Positions 1 through 11,789 are shown, numbered from the stretch's first letter. The stretch: DNA of 64,000 bases from Isoetes taiwanensis (GCA_021234155.1 JAJEKV010000023.1:2468557-2532556); one strand, 5' to 3'. The notes: generated by a model not told the origin, from the sequence alone. Made by a program: numbers and translations.

Positions 1-483
1 GGGAATGATGTTAGCCAAGGGAATTTTACACAAAACAGGGTGAATCATCCAAAGGGTTCGTCAGCTTGGAAAGGACAGGATTCAGTGAGAATAGTGAACA
101 AGCCGAGATTCTCGGAGTGGATTCAAAAGCAAACCCATGCTACTAACAGAAGCACAAGAGTCACGGAGGCTCTCCAAGCATTACAGAAAGGTCTCATTCA
201 GAATCCTGGGGTAGTAGCTACAAATACCGAGCCTGGATTGGTCTATGGTACTAATGTGGAGACAGAAGGTAATTTCCCAGTGGCTGAAATTGATCACGAG
301 ATGCACAAAAGGTATCTGGAAAGTTTGATCTCGCGCTCAGTAGTGGGCTTCTTTACTGGGGGCTTCAACCATCATTCAATTAAATTGGGATTATGTCTTA
401 ATTTTGGGATAAATTTTATATTGCACTTTTTTAGTAACTTTGTTAAATTCACCTTTTTAGTAACTTTGTTGCCCTTAGACTAG
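1..483 (+). pseudogene. Open frame, possibly LINE ORF1 C-terminal fragment
   Basis: The frame is open from base 1 to a stop at 481-483, with the first ATG at 40. The first ~115 residues after the ATG look protein-like and hydrophilic; they end in SLISRSVVGFFTGGF, which resembles the start of the DUF4283-type region of plant LINE ORF1 proteins. After about base 360 the frame runs into AT-rich sequence, including two copies of ttttagtaactttgtt, so the tail is probably read-through. The LINE at 25 kb begins its ORF1 just after the equivalent point, but no overlap exists to test homology. The function is not firmly recognised. Confidence 0.3.
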
Positions 484-697
484 AATAGACGTTAACATAT
501 AATCACACACGGGAATATAAATTCACACCTTAACTTCAAATTACAAAATCATATATCATGGAACTCAAGTAGTACACAACTTTTATTAACTGTAGAAAAG
601 ATACATAGTAACTGTTTTTCATTTTTCCACTAGCATCCCCAAGGATATGAGAACCTTATTCCTTACATCCTGAGGTATTGTAACTCTCGCTGTTTTA
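484..697. other. AT-rich intergenic sequence
   Basis: Short AT-rich spacer between the left-edge ORF and the DUF7869-like relic. No gene, repeat or RNA is visible. Confidence 0.5.
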
Positions 698-3245
698 CTA
701 GGAATAGTTTTTGGAGTCCACGAGTACAAATACGGTTTCAATGTCTAGCCAAAGATCAGGATCACTTGGATTTCTCCTCCACCTCTTTGTCCAACAATCT
801 GAATATCTTTCTTTATCGGTGACATTACTCAACTGATGTACTGGACACCACCATTCCACGCGCACCTTATTGAAGTTAACATCACCTTCTTCTTTGCAAA
901 TATCCGAGATAGTGTATCCCAACCACACTGGATAGGTCTCTAGATCTGCTGGTTTTACTACTACAAATTGGTGACACTCCACGTCAGTAGAAGGTTCATA
1001 ACAATCCATGCCTAAATATTTTGGCCTATCCTTCTTAGGACCAACATAGTATTTATCAGATTGAGGAGGAGCATATGCCTTCACAATGCTACTAATGGTA
1101 CCATCATCTTCGTCAGCACCAGCTAATGTTTTCCACTTACTTTTAGGGAGCCACCCTTGATCACCTTCTTCCAATAATCTATCAATGCACGATTAGTCTC
1201 ATCTGAATTAGTTTGCCAATGCTTGATGTAGTCATTGATGCCATCCTTAGTCAATCCCAATTGCTTGACTTCTTCAGTTGGTTTTAGAGCTTTTGGTTGA
1301 CCAGGAGGTATCATAGGCTTGCCATTTGCATCCATGTGCCAAATTTCTGCCCCACCTCTCCACTTCTCCTCTGAAGGTCTCATTTTCCATTGCATGATTG
1401 GAATCCCTTCTCTCACCCAAAAAGTGAATTGAAGAGGTCTAGAATGACCTTCCATGTCGAGAGCATAACCATCCACAAAACTCTTCCAATCAGGCACTTC
1501 TTCTATGATAGATCCTATAGGAGATGGATTTGTACATCCATGAAATATTTCCAATAGTCTGGGAAAGTTGGTAACTGTCTGCTGTCTCAATACATGACTA
1601 TATTTTCCAAACAATACATCCACATCCTCATGAGTATGTCCGGGCATTAGGAACCCCAAATTGACTCTTTCAAAAATACCCACGGTTGTTAAGTAGGATA
1701 GGAAAGAAAACATCCACTGTTCTTATTTTGACCAAAGACAATTATCTAGTTGCAAGAGGAGCTTTCTCAGGCAGATCTTGAGGTTTAGCACGAGATGTTG
1801 AAGCTCCAACATGTTCATTAGGTCCATTCCTCCTAAACCTTGCCTTGCTAAACTTTTCAATACTATTAGGGTTCCATCCAACAATGCACTATGTAGTGCC
1901 CGGCTAGTCAGTAGGATCCTCAGAGGTGACCATTGTAACCCTTCTCATAGTTTCTTAAACACCTCATGATACTCCCAATGTGAAAAATCTGGACCATCAC
2001 TCCACAACTCTAAACCGAAATGGCCATAATAGGTCCGAGGCGCCCATGCAATATTGCCCCGTCATTGAAATCTGCAAAAGGGTATGATCTTCCACATGAC
2101 TTAGGAATGTACTGAATTGTGGAAGACAAGTCTTACGTTGGTCCATTTTATCATGTATAATACATAGATAGTTATTAGGTTCCATTGCGATAAGGTCCTC
2201 CACATCCAATAAGTTGATCTACATGATAGTTGATCCGTCATATGGTCCTTCATATGTTCCTTATCTTTGCCCTTAGACTTGGTTGCACAGTCTTATCTAG
2301 TGTCTCCTTCAGCTTAGCACATAAATTGCACTTGGCAAAGTTGTTTGAAGTTGCTATGGTCACATACTAAAACTGGGCTGGGATATAGAGGCCACTCCAA
2401 GTTCCCGAAGCAATGCATTTATTTCCTCTAATATGCTCTTCTGGGTACAATGGGATGGCAATCTCTTTTCAACAATAACTCTACCACTGTTCATCCTTCT
2501 TACTCTTATGTGGCATGTTTTACGCATTGAAATCCACATATCTTTCAAATATTTCCTTTTGCGGCTATAGTTCTTGAGGTAGGCCTTACCGGGCCGTGTT
2601 CCCATGCAATGCAATTTTACTACCATTTTCATGTCTCTTTTTCCAGTTGTGCCAAGAAGAGGTTGGAATTCCATGTATAGCCATCCATGCTTTTGAACAT
2701 ATCCACTTTCCATTCAATGGGAATCTTTTCTTCTTTGATCTTTCATCCTGAATTGCATAGCCAAATATGGTGCACATGAAATTCCTCCTGCTATCACATT
2801 TATGTTCCTGATATGTAGCTCTTGCTACCACCATCTCCTCTATTGTGAACATTCTAATACAGGAGGCTCAACAACATTCACTTCCTCTAACCTGCATCAG
2901 GGCTTCAGGAGAACAATCATAATCTGACTTGCATCTTTTGGTGGGATAATGTTTGAAAGTTGGAAGTGGCCTCTTGCTACACTGTGTGAACATTATTGAC
3001 AATGGTTCTACATCTATAGGAAACGTGTAGTTCCCCTCCAGTTGAATACTGTCCCTAGGCCATGCAACAATAGTTGGAACCTCTAGTTGCTTCACACAAG
3101 CTAGGCATTCTTGTTTGCCTGAACCCTTTTCCTTCCAACTTTCCTTGGCCATCATGTTCATTAGTTGGGGATTTTTCCTTGCCTTGATCAGCATCATTGG
3201 GGGCTTTTTTTTTAGCATTTTGCATGCCATTGACCTAGAATGCAT
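698..3245 (-). pseudogene. Decayed DUF7869-type gene, probably transposon-derived
   Basis: Six overlapping minus-strand frames read in order give one protein broken by frameshifts: 3245-2868, 2852-2586, 2713-2360, 2209-1997, 1713-1123 and 1174-698. The order of motifs matches DUF7869 proteins of plants and animals. First comes a cysteine/tryptophan-rich N-terminal part with CSKAWMAIHGI followed by HGNTAR. Next is IIHDKMDQRKT in the 2209-1997 segment. Last is the signature GHTHEDVDVLFGKYSHVLR near the start of the 1713-1123 segment. A tail rich in W and D follows. DUF7869 proteins are multicopy and are often regarded as transposase-like; that role is inferred here. At least five frame changes make this copy non-functional. 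No terminal repeats were recognised. Confidence 0.65.
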
Positions 3246-3640
3246 AAAAACATATAGTAAGTTAGCATATCCAAATAACCTCTAACTAACATGTTCATAA
3301 ATGAAAGCCTCATATGTCTTATTCTATTTGATCATTCTATTTATATAATGGGATTCCCCAAGTTATTTTCCTCAACATTATATATAAATAAAACCCTTTG
3401 TATCCTATAATAACCTTAGAAACAACTTTTAAGGTTATTATAGGTTAGCAGTTTTAAGGTTAAGAAGTTTATTAATAGGTTATTATAGGTTAGAAATTTT
3501 AAGGTTGGAAAGTTATTGTAGGTTAAAAGTTTTAAGGTTAGAAGTTCTAATTCATGAACTTTTAAACTTATAACTTAACTATTAACTTAAAACTAGCACA
3601 TAAACTTATAACTCATAACTTTTAAACTTTTAAACTTAAT
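3246..3640. other. AT-rich spacer with aaggttatta-type short repeats
   Basis: The sequence repeatedly uses taggttataagttt/aaggttag-like words and their complements (ttattataggttag, aacttataactt), forming weak inverted similarity across 3415-3640. No gene is visible. Confidence 0.4.
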
Positions 3641-3758
3641 AACCCTTAAAACAATTAACCCTTAAAACAATTTTCCTTAAAACAATTAACCCTTAAAACA
3701 ATTGTCCTTAAAACAATTAACCCTTAAAACAATTGTCCTTAAAACAATTAACCCTTGT
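3640..3758. repeat. Tandem repeat, unit aacaattaacccttaaa
   Basis: About six units alternate aacaattaacccttaaa with aacaattgtccttaaa, giving a higher-order period of roughly 33 bp. The array ends at acccttgtaataaa. It is simple-sequence expansion with no coding content. Confidence 0.75.
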
Positions 3759-3839
3759 AATAAATTTTCGCGGACGTTATAATGGCGCGGTACGAAATTT
3801 TAAAAGCAGTTATTATTTCAAGTTAGCATTCCTTTTCAA

Positions 3840-4495
3840 ACTTTTCTCTCACACTTTCGAACTTTTCTAATTCCAGGCGCTTCTGCTTCCAATTCCAGGC
3901 ATTCCAGGCGCTTCTGCTTCCAATTTCGGCTTCTCGGCTTCTATCTGTCTTCTATCTTCTATCTATCTTCTATCTTCTATTTTTCTGCTTTCAATCTATC
4001 TTCTGCTTTCTCGGCTTCAATCTATCTTCTGCTTTCTCGGCTTCTATCTGCTTTCTCGGCTTCTTTCTCGGCATCTCGGCTGCATGACCTAAGGAGGAGA
4101 TAATATTATCTTATCTTCTATCTTTCTCGGCTTCAATCTGCGCTTTCAAGCTTTTATCTGCGCTTTCGAGCTTTTATCTGTTTTTATCTGTTTCTGCTTT
4201 TGGGTTTTCGGCTCGAAGGTTTCTACAAAGCATTCGGCTAAAGGTTTTGGCTCTCTACAATCTCTCTGGTTTTTTGGCTTCGTCTTGGAATAACAAAGTT
4301 TTCTGGTTTTTTGGTTCTGTGTTAAAGGTTCTCGGCTTCTCGGTTTTCAAATTATCTGCTATTGCTTCTTCTCAGCTTCTTAAGGCTCAAATCATCTGCT
4401 ATTGGCTTCTTCTCGGCTCAAATCAACTTTTGTTTTCGAATTTTGGTTTCGGCTCAAAGGCAAAGGCTCAAATCTCGGGTACAGAACACAAATAG
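3840..4495. repeat. Pyrimidine-rich low-complexity tract (cttctatct / ctcggctt)
   Basis: Interspersed cttctatct, ttctcggctt and tttatctg words repeat on the plus strand, with tandem blocks around 3945-4110 and 4135-4200. It could be an old 5' leader, since such CT-rich tracts are common in plant UTRs, but no downstream gene supports this. A small ORF (4247-4495) is made of the same repeats and is not called. Confidence 0.6.
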
Positions 4496-4639
4496 GTTAG
4501 TATTTCCTGTTCTTTACTTAAAGTAGTATATGAGCTTCAGGGTTAATCAAGGGGAGTGCTTTCTGTCTTAGACTTTTACATGCATCAGTCCTAAACTACC
4601 CTAGCACCTTCATATACAGATCTATTGCTTATAAACATG

Positions 4640-4953
4640 TTCTATTGTTTATATGATCTTGCTCTATGATCTTGCCTATATGATCTTGCTCTATGATCTA
4701 TCTGCTCTATGATCTTGCTTATATGATTTTGCTGTATCTGCTCTTATTCTATTTCACTAGCTCTTCCTCTATCTGCTCTAAATAATGAACTAAAACAATG
4801 AACTAAATAATGAACTAAACAAGGAGTATTATTATTATATATCTGCTCTATCTGCCTTCATTCTATTCTATTCTATTCTATTCTATTCTACTGCCTTCAT
4901 ATTCACTGGCTTCATATTTTGAATTCTGCATTCTGCATTCTGCATTATGCATT
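4640..4953. repeat. Short tandem repeats: tatgatcttgctc, (ttcta)n, (ttctgca)n
   Basis: Three adjacent simple repeats occur: about five tatgatcttgctc units at 4650-4735, a TTCTA microsatellite near 4857-4892, and ttctgca/ttctgcat units at 4922-4955. The last runs directly into the start of the retrotransposon LTR. Confidence 0.7.
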
Positions 4954-4954
4954 C

Positions 4955-5299
4955 TGTTAGAATAATATGTTAGAATGGCTACGCATCTCACTCTGAAATC
5001 AGTTAAGTTCTAAGTCTGGCACACAGCAGGAAAAAGGCAGAACTCTCCACCCAACCATAGAATCCTTAGATTCACCCCCGACCAGAGAGAGACAGCAAAA
5101 GCTCCATGGCCAAAAGTCACGTCCCTTCCTTCAACGTCACTTCCCTATTCATATGTCCACTTTTCTATTAATAAGTCCTCTTCTCTATTTATAAGCTGTG
5201 CTCTCTCTTTAGCCTTTTTCCCTTTGGCCTTAATTGGCTGCCTTTTGCCGAAGGCATCTTGTAAGAACCAACGTATGTTTGGGGTCATGACTCCCAACA
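4955..5299 (-). repeat. 3' LTR of a truncated Ty3/gypsy chromovirus
   Basis: Read on the minus strand this stretch starts TGTTGGGAGTC and ends TCTAACA, the TG...CA pattern expected of an LTR. It lies downstream of the chromodomain/integrase frame of the element at 5494-7622. Length is about 345 bp. No partner LTR exists in the window because the other end of the element is lost, so boundaries rest on the terminal dinucleotides and position only. Confidence 0.5.
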
Positions 5300-5493
5300 C
5301 ATACGGCTTGGCCATCAGACCCTCCTCTGATGCCACGTCCCTATGGACGATTTGCCTATCCAAGGCACAGTGGTGTACACTACTTAGTATTAGCCTGACT
5401 AATACCTCTTGGGGTGCTAGGCTCCTCCCAAGGCTGAGCTTTATGCTCTAATCGTCTACACGGATCTCGGTGGATCAATATTTAACCCGATTC

Positions 5494-6540
5494 TTACTCG
5501 ATCGTAAAGCCCACCGGGGTAAAAGACAACCCGATCCTCGGTTGTCCGGAACCTCCAAAGAAGGCTGCACGGTCCAGCCTCATATAAGATAGGCCTCCCA
5601 CTTTCAAATTTGACGTAAAAACTTCCCTATAAGCTTCCAACAAAGGAAGATAATCCCGGAAGAATTCTTCTTTCTTCCATTCTCGCGTGTGGGGTATATT
5701 TTGATACTTTACCAAGTATCGGCGTGGTTGTCCCTTTCCCTTGTGTTGGAGAATCATCCGGGAACATAGACTAGGTCCGTTTCTTCCAATCTAGCTCTCG
5801 CCCTCAATAGGCAAAGAATCGATGAATGGCCGCAAATACTCAATGTTAAATGCATTATGCATTCGCCACTCCGAAGGTAGTTCAAGTCTGTAAGCATTGT
5901 CATTTATCTTCTCAATGATCTTGAACGGCCCATAGTTGCGTGTCAACAACTTATGTTTCTTCTGTTCAGGGTGAGCTCGTCGTTCTTTGATGACTCGTAT
6001 AAAAACCCAATCATCAACTTCAAATTGCACATCACGTCTTCTCCGATTTGCTTGTCTAACATACTTTGCTTGAGCAATTTCAATTGAACGTTGGGCTGCC
6101 TTTAAAACCTCGTCTATATTATGTGCCACCTTGTCAGCCTCCATCACTCCTTCTGCCACTTTAATCACAGGAGTTGGCGGTAATCTTCCCTGAATGACTT
6201 GAAAAGGTGCCAAATTTGTGGCAGAAAGTGTTGCCATGTTATAGGCGAACTGTACCATAGGCAAATAATTCTCCCATTCCCCTACGTGCTCATGCACATA
6301 ACTGCGGAGCATAGACAATAAAGTTCTATGAGTCACTTCTGACTGACCATCCGTTTGCGGATGAAATGCTGTAGAAAATTTCAACTTAGTTCCCAGACTA
6401 GTGAATAGAGCACGCCAGAATTTGCTACAAAATTTAGAGTCACGATCCGATATGATTACGTCTGGAAGTCCATGATTTTTGAACACCTCTCTCAAGAAAA
6501 GTTGAGCAGCTGTTGTAGCCTTCAGTGATTTCTTACAGGG
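5494..6540 (-). pseudogene. Ty3/gypsy integrase C-terminal part plus chromodomain
   Basis: Minus-strand frame 6495-5791 (234 aa) is the C-terminal two-thirds of a retroviral-type integrase. It shows DVIISDRDSKF, carrying the second catalytic Asp, and HPQTDGQSEV, carrying the catalytic Glu. It ends in the conserved HNAFNIEYLRP region. Frame 5757-5494 continues with ILQHKGKGQPRRYLVKYQN, the start of a chromodomain, so the element belongs to the chromovirus branch. A frame change separates the two. The integrase zinc finger and first catalytic Asp, reverse transcriptase and RNase H are missing: the frame is joined near 6540 directly to the protease part of the neighbouring feature. Confidence 0.85.
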
Positions 6541-7622
6541 TATAAAGATTGCATATCATGTTGTTGGTTAGGAAAAACATAAACAAAATGTGCACGCAAG
6601 GGATTCTTACGAAGACATCGTTTGATAGCAGCATGCCCTACTTGAAGTATAGGATTTCGAGACCGAATTCCTACTAACTTGATGGAGCCAATGGTCATAC
6701 TTAATGTAGCATAATCTATGCGTGGATCCACATCACGCCACCAAGGCATACCCAAGACAAGGTCCACATTTCGTAAATTTGGTACAACTTGAAATGTTCT
6801 GATGGCAGCATAAGCACCAATAGAGAAGGACTGATGCTGAACCTTTGCTGAACAAGCCCCAAACATGTTTGTGCAAATACCGGCAACTGCTCGAGTACGG
6901 AAACGAACTGTAGGTAATCTGAGTTTTGTGACTAAGGCCTCAGATATGAGGTCATGAGTAGACCCATTATCCAACTGCACAATAAGAGAGTGATTGCCAA
7001 TGGCCCCATCGAATAATAACAAATCAGGAACCTCATCACTACTAACATCAGAACCAGACATCTCCATGGCTGAAGATTTAACAGGTCCCTTATCTCTCTT
7101 ATTATCCTCCTTGAAACTCACGCGTGAACGATTGTCCCCATCAGAGCGTGGTTTCTTGGCACCACGAGTGCAATCTCGAGCAAAATGCCCAGGCTTACCA
7201 CAGTTATAGCAATCAAAAGATCGGGATTCCCGTTTTCCCAAACGGTTGAAAACTGAATTCTGTTGTCTGGAATCCTTTGTAAGCTCTGCTTTTGAAGCGG
7301 TCATCTGAGACTGCGACCTGTATCGTGACCTTTGCCACCTCTTTCGAAACTCAGACTGAGCTCGAGTATTGTCAGACTTTTTGTACTTATTGTCGGCCTC
7401 ATGAGCTAAAGCCATTGTGCGAGCTTGTTGTAGAGTTTTGGGCCTCAGCAACTTAATAAAAGAAAACTCCCTTCGCAAGGCCGTAAGGCATGTTACGTTT
7501 GGCACTTCCTTATACTCATTCAACCTTTCACATTCTTCTCTTTGCCATGTTTTTTGCACTTTGTCATCTTTTTGCATTTGCGAGCTCTTTTGCACCATAT
7601 TTATCCTTTGAAGCCTATTCAC
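6522..7622 (-). pseudogene. Ty3/gypsy Gag C-terminus and aspartic protease
   Basis: This is a 366-aa minus-strand frame. Residues ~60-85 hold the end of the retrotrans_gag region (KTLQQARTMALAHEAD). Residues ~135-155 hold a CCHC zinc knuckle, CYNCGKPGHFARDC. Residues ~205-330 form a pepsin-like retroviral protease with LDNGSTHDLIS in place of the usual D-S/T-G-A; the Asn after Asp may impair catalysis. The frame ends at a stop created at the deletion junction with integrase. Most of the Gag core upstream of 7622 is absent, so the element is 5'-truncated as well as internally deleted. Confidence 0.85.
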
Positions 7623-8500
7623 CTCGTTGGTTTAAACTTCATGTCGTATTTTTATATTGTATATTCTTTCCTTGATTTTTCAGTTATGGGGAGCTTCGTC
7701 CATTGCTTTGCCCTGCTCACTCGATCATTTTTCGTATTCTGCTTTCTGTCGGTATATCATCTTATGTGGTTTTGGGGATTATAGCGCGATCGTGTTTTAC
7801 ACTTTTTCTAGCCGTTGGGCTCTTGTCTGTGGTTATTTTCTTGTTGATTTGTTCATTGGCTTGCATTCCTTTTTTTTCGTATTTATCCTTGGGCTTAAAA
7901 CATAACTTTATTGTCTTTTTTGGGGACTTCATTTTTAGCTCGCTATCATTATCGCGTGGGCGTTGTCTTTCTTTTTCCTTGTCTCACGTTGATGTTCTTA
8001 TTCGTCCTTCTAAACGAAATTGTTGCCGGGGCGCTTCCTTAGATTCGTCATCGTGGTGGCGTGCTTTTCTTTTCATTGTTTTTTCTCTAATGTCCTTTCC
8101 TTTTTCAGGTCATTGAGCTGATACCGTCCATAGCAGGCGCTTCCGGCTCTTCTTCTTCAGCTTCGTTTTCTCCCACGGCTCGCTCGCGCTGCTGGTTCTC
8201 GTCAACGTGTCGCTTCCAGACTCTTCGGACCCTGGTTTCCTTTCTCCTCCTGCCACTCCAAACGAGACCAATTTGCCCGTGGTCATCCGATTTCTTTAGC
8301 TCGCTTGCCTTCATTCGCATGCCCCGTCACTATCCTTCAGCGCCTAATTTCTACCGGTTCCTATCATCTCCTCGATCCTCCGTCCGGCGGCCCTCTTTTT
8401 CGCTCCTCTCCTTTCTTTCTGCGTCCTTTATTCTATCTGATTGCTCGAGGGTGGTGGCGGGAGTGTCTTCTTGCTATCGGCTTAACCTGGAGGTTTCGCG
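7623..8500. other. T/C-rich sequence without recognisable gene
   Basis: The plus strand is strongly pyrimidine-rich, which leaves several overlapping open frames (for example 7703-8116) composed almost only of F, S, L and C. They show no domain and are treated as compositional. The right part (about 8100-8500) may belong to foldback copy C, because its CT-rich composition resembles the spacer in copies A and B, but the similarity is weak. Confidence 0.4.
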
Positions 8501-8509
8501 GCGACTAGG

Positions 8510-8720
8510 CTTATAGTTGAGGAAGTCCTTTGGTAGTCGGCCCGGTTTTGTGTCTCTCGCGAGTCCCTTCCCAGAATCCCATCGATCCGAGCCATCGGAT
8601 CGCCATTCTGGGAAGGGACGAGCGCCTATATTAGGCCATTTCCATTTTGGCTCAGTTATCGGCGTCTTCTCACAGTAGCTCTTCTTCTCCTCTCGTGGCT
8701 TCCCTCCCTTCCCGCCCTGC
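8510..8720 (+). mobile_element. Foldback-family copy C (partial)
   Basis: This stretch matches parts of copies A (reverse complement, 16,690-17,526) and B (51,802-52,907). It contains the lead-in ggaagtcctttggtagtcgg, the flank gcgagtc, a two-part hairpin, the flank gacgagc, then gcctatattaggc and the downstream words ttatcggcgtcttctc and cagtagctc. The outer stem pairs 8565-8577 (CCCTTCCCAGAAT) with 8605-8617. The inner stem pairs 8583-8590 (CGATCCGA) with 8595-8602 around the loop gcca. Only one module is clear here. The family is not one I recognise. Confidence 0.7.
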
Positions 8721-8779
8721 TGACGGTGGCGCATGAGTCTTTTTCATTTGTATTTTTTGTTGTTCATGCCTCTTTGTTG

Positions 8780-9026
8780 TTCTCAATCTGTGAGTGTTGC
8801 TATTCTTATGTTTCTGTTCCATCGCCCTCCTGTTGTGTTGTTCTCCACCTGCAGGTGATGCTGTTTATTTCCACCACGAGGGTGACGCATATTTTTACAT
8901 AATGGTTCTCCACCCGCTGGGTGATGCTTTATGCTGTTTATTTCCACCTTGAGGGTGGTGCATATTTTTACATAATGGTTCTCCACCTACTGGGTGATGC
9001 TTTTTCCACCCTATGGGTGATGCTAT
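8780..9026 (+). repeat. Array of CCACC-NNNN-GGGTG mini-hairpins
   Basis: Six units of the form tCCACC-(4-5 nt)-GGGTGatgc lie at about 8843, 8870, 8908, 8943, 8979 and 9004. Loops are variable (tgca, acga, cgct, ttga, tact, ctat) while the short stem is kept. A seventh, diverged unit (ctcaatctgtgagtgttgc) lies at 8782-8800. Units alternate in a double period of about 66-71 bp with shared spacer catatttttacataatgg. A poly-T tract at 9050-9070 separates the array from repeat R1. No coding content. Confidence 0.75.
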
Positions 9027-9070
9027 CTTTTTCTGTTATGTTCAATGTTCTTTTTTTTTTTCTTTTTTTT

Positions 9071-9292
9071 TAGCACACCAGCCCTACCGGGCCTACAGCC
9101 TTTCCTCAAATTCTAGCCTATCCACGTGTAATTTCCATCTCATCAAAATCTGATGTGCCTTATTTTCCACCATCAGATCTCTGCTTTTACAAATCTAAGG
9201 CCAGGGAAATTAGAAATTCGGTCACAAATGGGCACGGAGATGAGAAGAGTCACGAAATAACTTATTCTTGCGTCGAGGTTGTTCTATTGATT
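9071..9292 (+). repeat. Repeat R1 (220 bp; partner at 13,374)
   Basis: Starts tagcacaccagccctaccgg and ends gttgttctattgatt. It is nearly identical to 13,374-13,593, with only a few substitutions and a short duplication of cttgcgt in the partner. Parts (attctagcctatccacgtgt; aaattagaaattcggt) recur in diverged form at 55.2-55.4 kb. It lacks TG...CA ends, so a normal LTR is not supported. It may be a shared leader or promoter, or a transposon end. Confidence 0.85.
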
Positions 9293-9299
9293 TCAGTTT

Positions 9300-11780
9300 G
9301 TGCCCTCCGTCTTTTGTGACCTGTTCAGGGATTCAAAACTTTTCTTCGGGTAACAAAACCATCTATCCGTGCTTCCCTCTGCTCCAGATAGAGCCAAACC
9401 CTCTGCGGAGTGGACAAGGGGTAGACAAACTCTTGCTTTTGGGTAGAGCAGCTTTCATCTATAGGAATATATATCGATGAAGGTTAGGATTTTAGTTGTT
9501 GAATCGGGAGTTTTTTAGTTGGCATAATAAGTTGGCAGAAGGATTTTGAAGAGGCATAGATGGAGCTGTGAAAGGCATTTTGGCTGGCTCTTGCTCCGGA
9601 ATCTGACATGGCAAGGAGATTCGTTCGGCCATTTTACATTTTACCTGATCTTTCACAGACCAAGGCAAAAGCAACCAGAAATTTTTTTAGTCTTTTGTTC
9701 GCCTTAGTTTCCATAGGCTACCTCCATCACGATCTTCCTATCCTATGTCCTCACGACCTCAGGGTTTTTGGTTCAACGGCCATGCCATGCTTCCATTCCT
9801 TTTGTAAACGGCATCAAGCTTGCTGGGATCATCTGATTATTGGGCCCAGTGGAGGGCATCATATAATGAAGGCTGGCTTTGTATAACAGCCTCCTTGACA
9901 GGCAGAAAGTTTTAGTTTTGATAGCAATATGCTAGGCTCTGCTCGCCATAGCTTGATCGTGCATGTGTTTCCTTGGTTGAATCATGCCTGAGTTCTTAAT
10001 TTGTTAACAAACAAGTGGGTCAGTCGTATTTTGAAGAGCCATAGTTTTGCTGGGCTGCCGAAACTTGTCGTGACAGGAGCAGCCATATTTTGAGGCATCT
10101 TTTTCCCTGTCTGAGGATGAAGGGATGAGTTGCAATGCCATTTGATAGGTTTCAACTTCCAGCAATTCCAATATGCAGGTATGGCAGAGCTTTGTCAAAA
10201 ATTAAGGTAGTCAAGGTATTTTGTTGTGACTTTTGAAGGCAAAATGGTGTAAATGTTGTACTTAACATTTTTGTTCTTGACGCAGGTTGCGAACATATCA
10301 TGTAAGAACTTGTGATATAAAAGTTTGATGTATTCTTTAATATTACGTTTGCAAGACGTGTCGGATTTGGAACAATTGCTTCTAAAATATCAACAATTTT
10401 GGGCAGCATCTCGGACTCTCAGACGGTATTTTCTCCTTTCCATATATTTCACGACTAAAGTAGTTTATACTGAGATTCAGGCACTATATCTTCTAGTCTG
10501 CTCTGCTGCAGATCGTTGATGAGTTTATGTCTGCATTTATGGAAGCCATTTTCACTGAAGAGTTTGTGGCACGGCAACATGGCATTGTTCCATACATGTC
10601 TCTCTTAGTCGGGTGCTTTGTAGGGGATAAGTTTTAGGGGACTAGCATAGTTCGCTTTATTATGCATCGTGATTATGATAAAAGATGGAGTATAAAGCTC
10701 GTGATCACTTTGGGCAGAATGTAAAGAGAACAGTGGGATCAAATATATACAGTATCCATTTCGCCATTAAGTAGGAATATCAGAGCTATGCTTAGTTTGT
10801 GATATATGGAAGTTGAGACATTTTTATAGGCTTGTGTCATTCACAGCTACAATTGGAAAACACACCTGTGGTAAGCTTCTTTTTCATTCATGGTACTATG
10901 TTGAACACCTGTGGCCCATTGAGACACTTTTACAATTAATGTAATCCATTTGCAGGTGATTGGAACATCAACAAATTTAGATGCACACATACCATCAATC
11001 CATTATGAGCTGGCAAACATAATGGTAGTGCAACTGAATCTAGCACATCAGAAGGAGCTACACAAGAATGGTTTTCCACGTATGTGATGCTCACCAGTAT
11101 AGCAAGTCATTTAGTGCTCATGTGTTTTTCTCACTGATCCAGGTACAGAAATGCCTTGATGCTATAAAAGGACATCAATGACTTAGTGCACTGCTGTAAT
11201 GTGAATGGGTAAGGGATTGCTTCCTTATAATGGTGTTCCTGACAGAGTATACAGTATAGAGAATAAGGGGTTAGTTTCTTTAGTTCATGTGAAAGTCCTT
11301 CGACTCTTTTACTAGAGTTTGGCATTATAGATTATCGGACTCTCATGTTACATAAGTCTGTAACCATCCAAATAAATTGTGGCAAGAAATTGCTTTTGAA
11401 CTGAGGCATTTGGAGATACTGGTAGTAATGTATTTAAAACTGATTGAAGCACAATGATGATTTTGCCATGCATTTTTTCAGAAACTTTTAACGCATTGTC
11501 TGGCCCTTTACGATTTCCATGACAGCGATTAATACAACTGAATTTTTGAATTTTCGCTATATATTCCAGGCTGTATGCATGTGTTTTGGAATCCATTTCC
11601 TATAATTCTTTCCTAGGAACTAAGCAGACCATTGGTTATAGATGGAATGCATGGCCTATAGTGGAATGTTTCTGTAGCTACTTATTCTTATAACTCTTTA
11701 TTGACACCGCAGAAACAGAACATAATATAAGAGGTTGCTTTTGTTGCTCATGGAGTTTCATTCACAGACATGCCATGGCT
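9300..11780. other. No gene recognised
   Basis: AT-rich sequence with many stops in all frames. Scattered pyrimidine tracts ending in ag look like relics of introns, but no exon can be assigned to a known protein. It lies between R1 and the PPR relic and may be the body of whatever unit R1 belongs to. Confidence 0.4.
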
Positions 11781-11789
11781 CCTACTACG

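Noticed and set aside
4247-4495. 82-aa plus-strand ORF
   Set aside because: It consists of the ctcggctt/aaggctc repeats of the surrounding low-complexity tract.
7657-8116. Overlapping plus-strand ORFs of 60-137 aa
   Set aside because: Composition is dominated by F, S, L and C from a T/C-rich strand, three frames are open at once and no domain is visible.
8780-9026. CRISPR-like array
   Set aside because: This is a plant nuclear sequence, the units are short palindromes with 4-nt loops, and spacers repeat instead of being unique.
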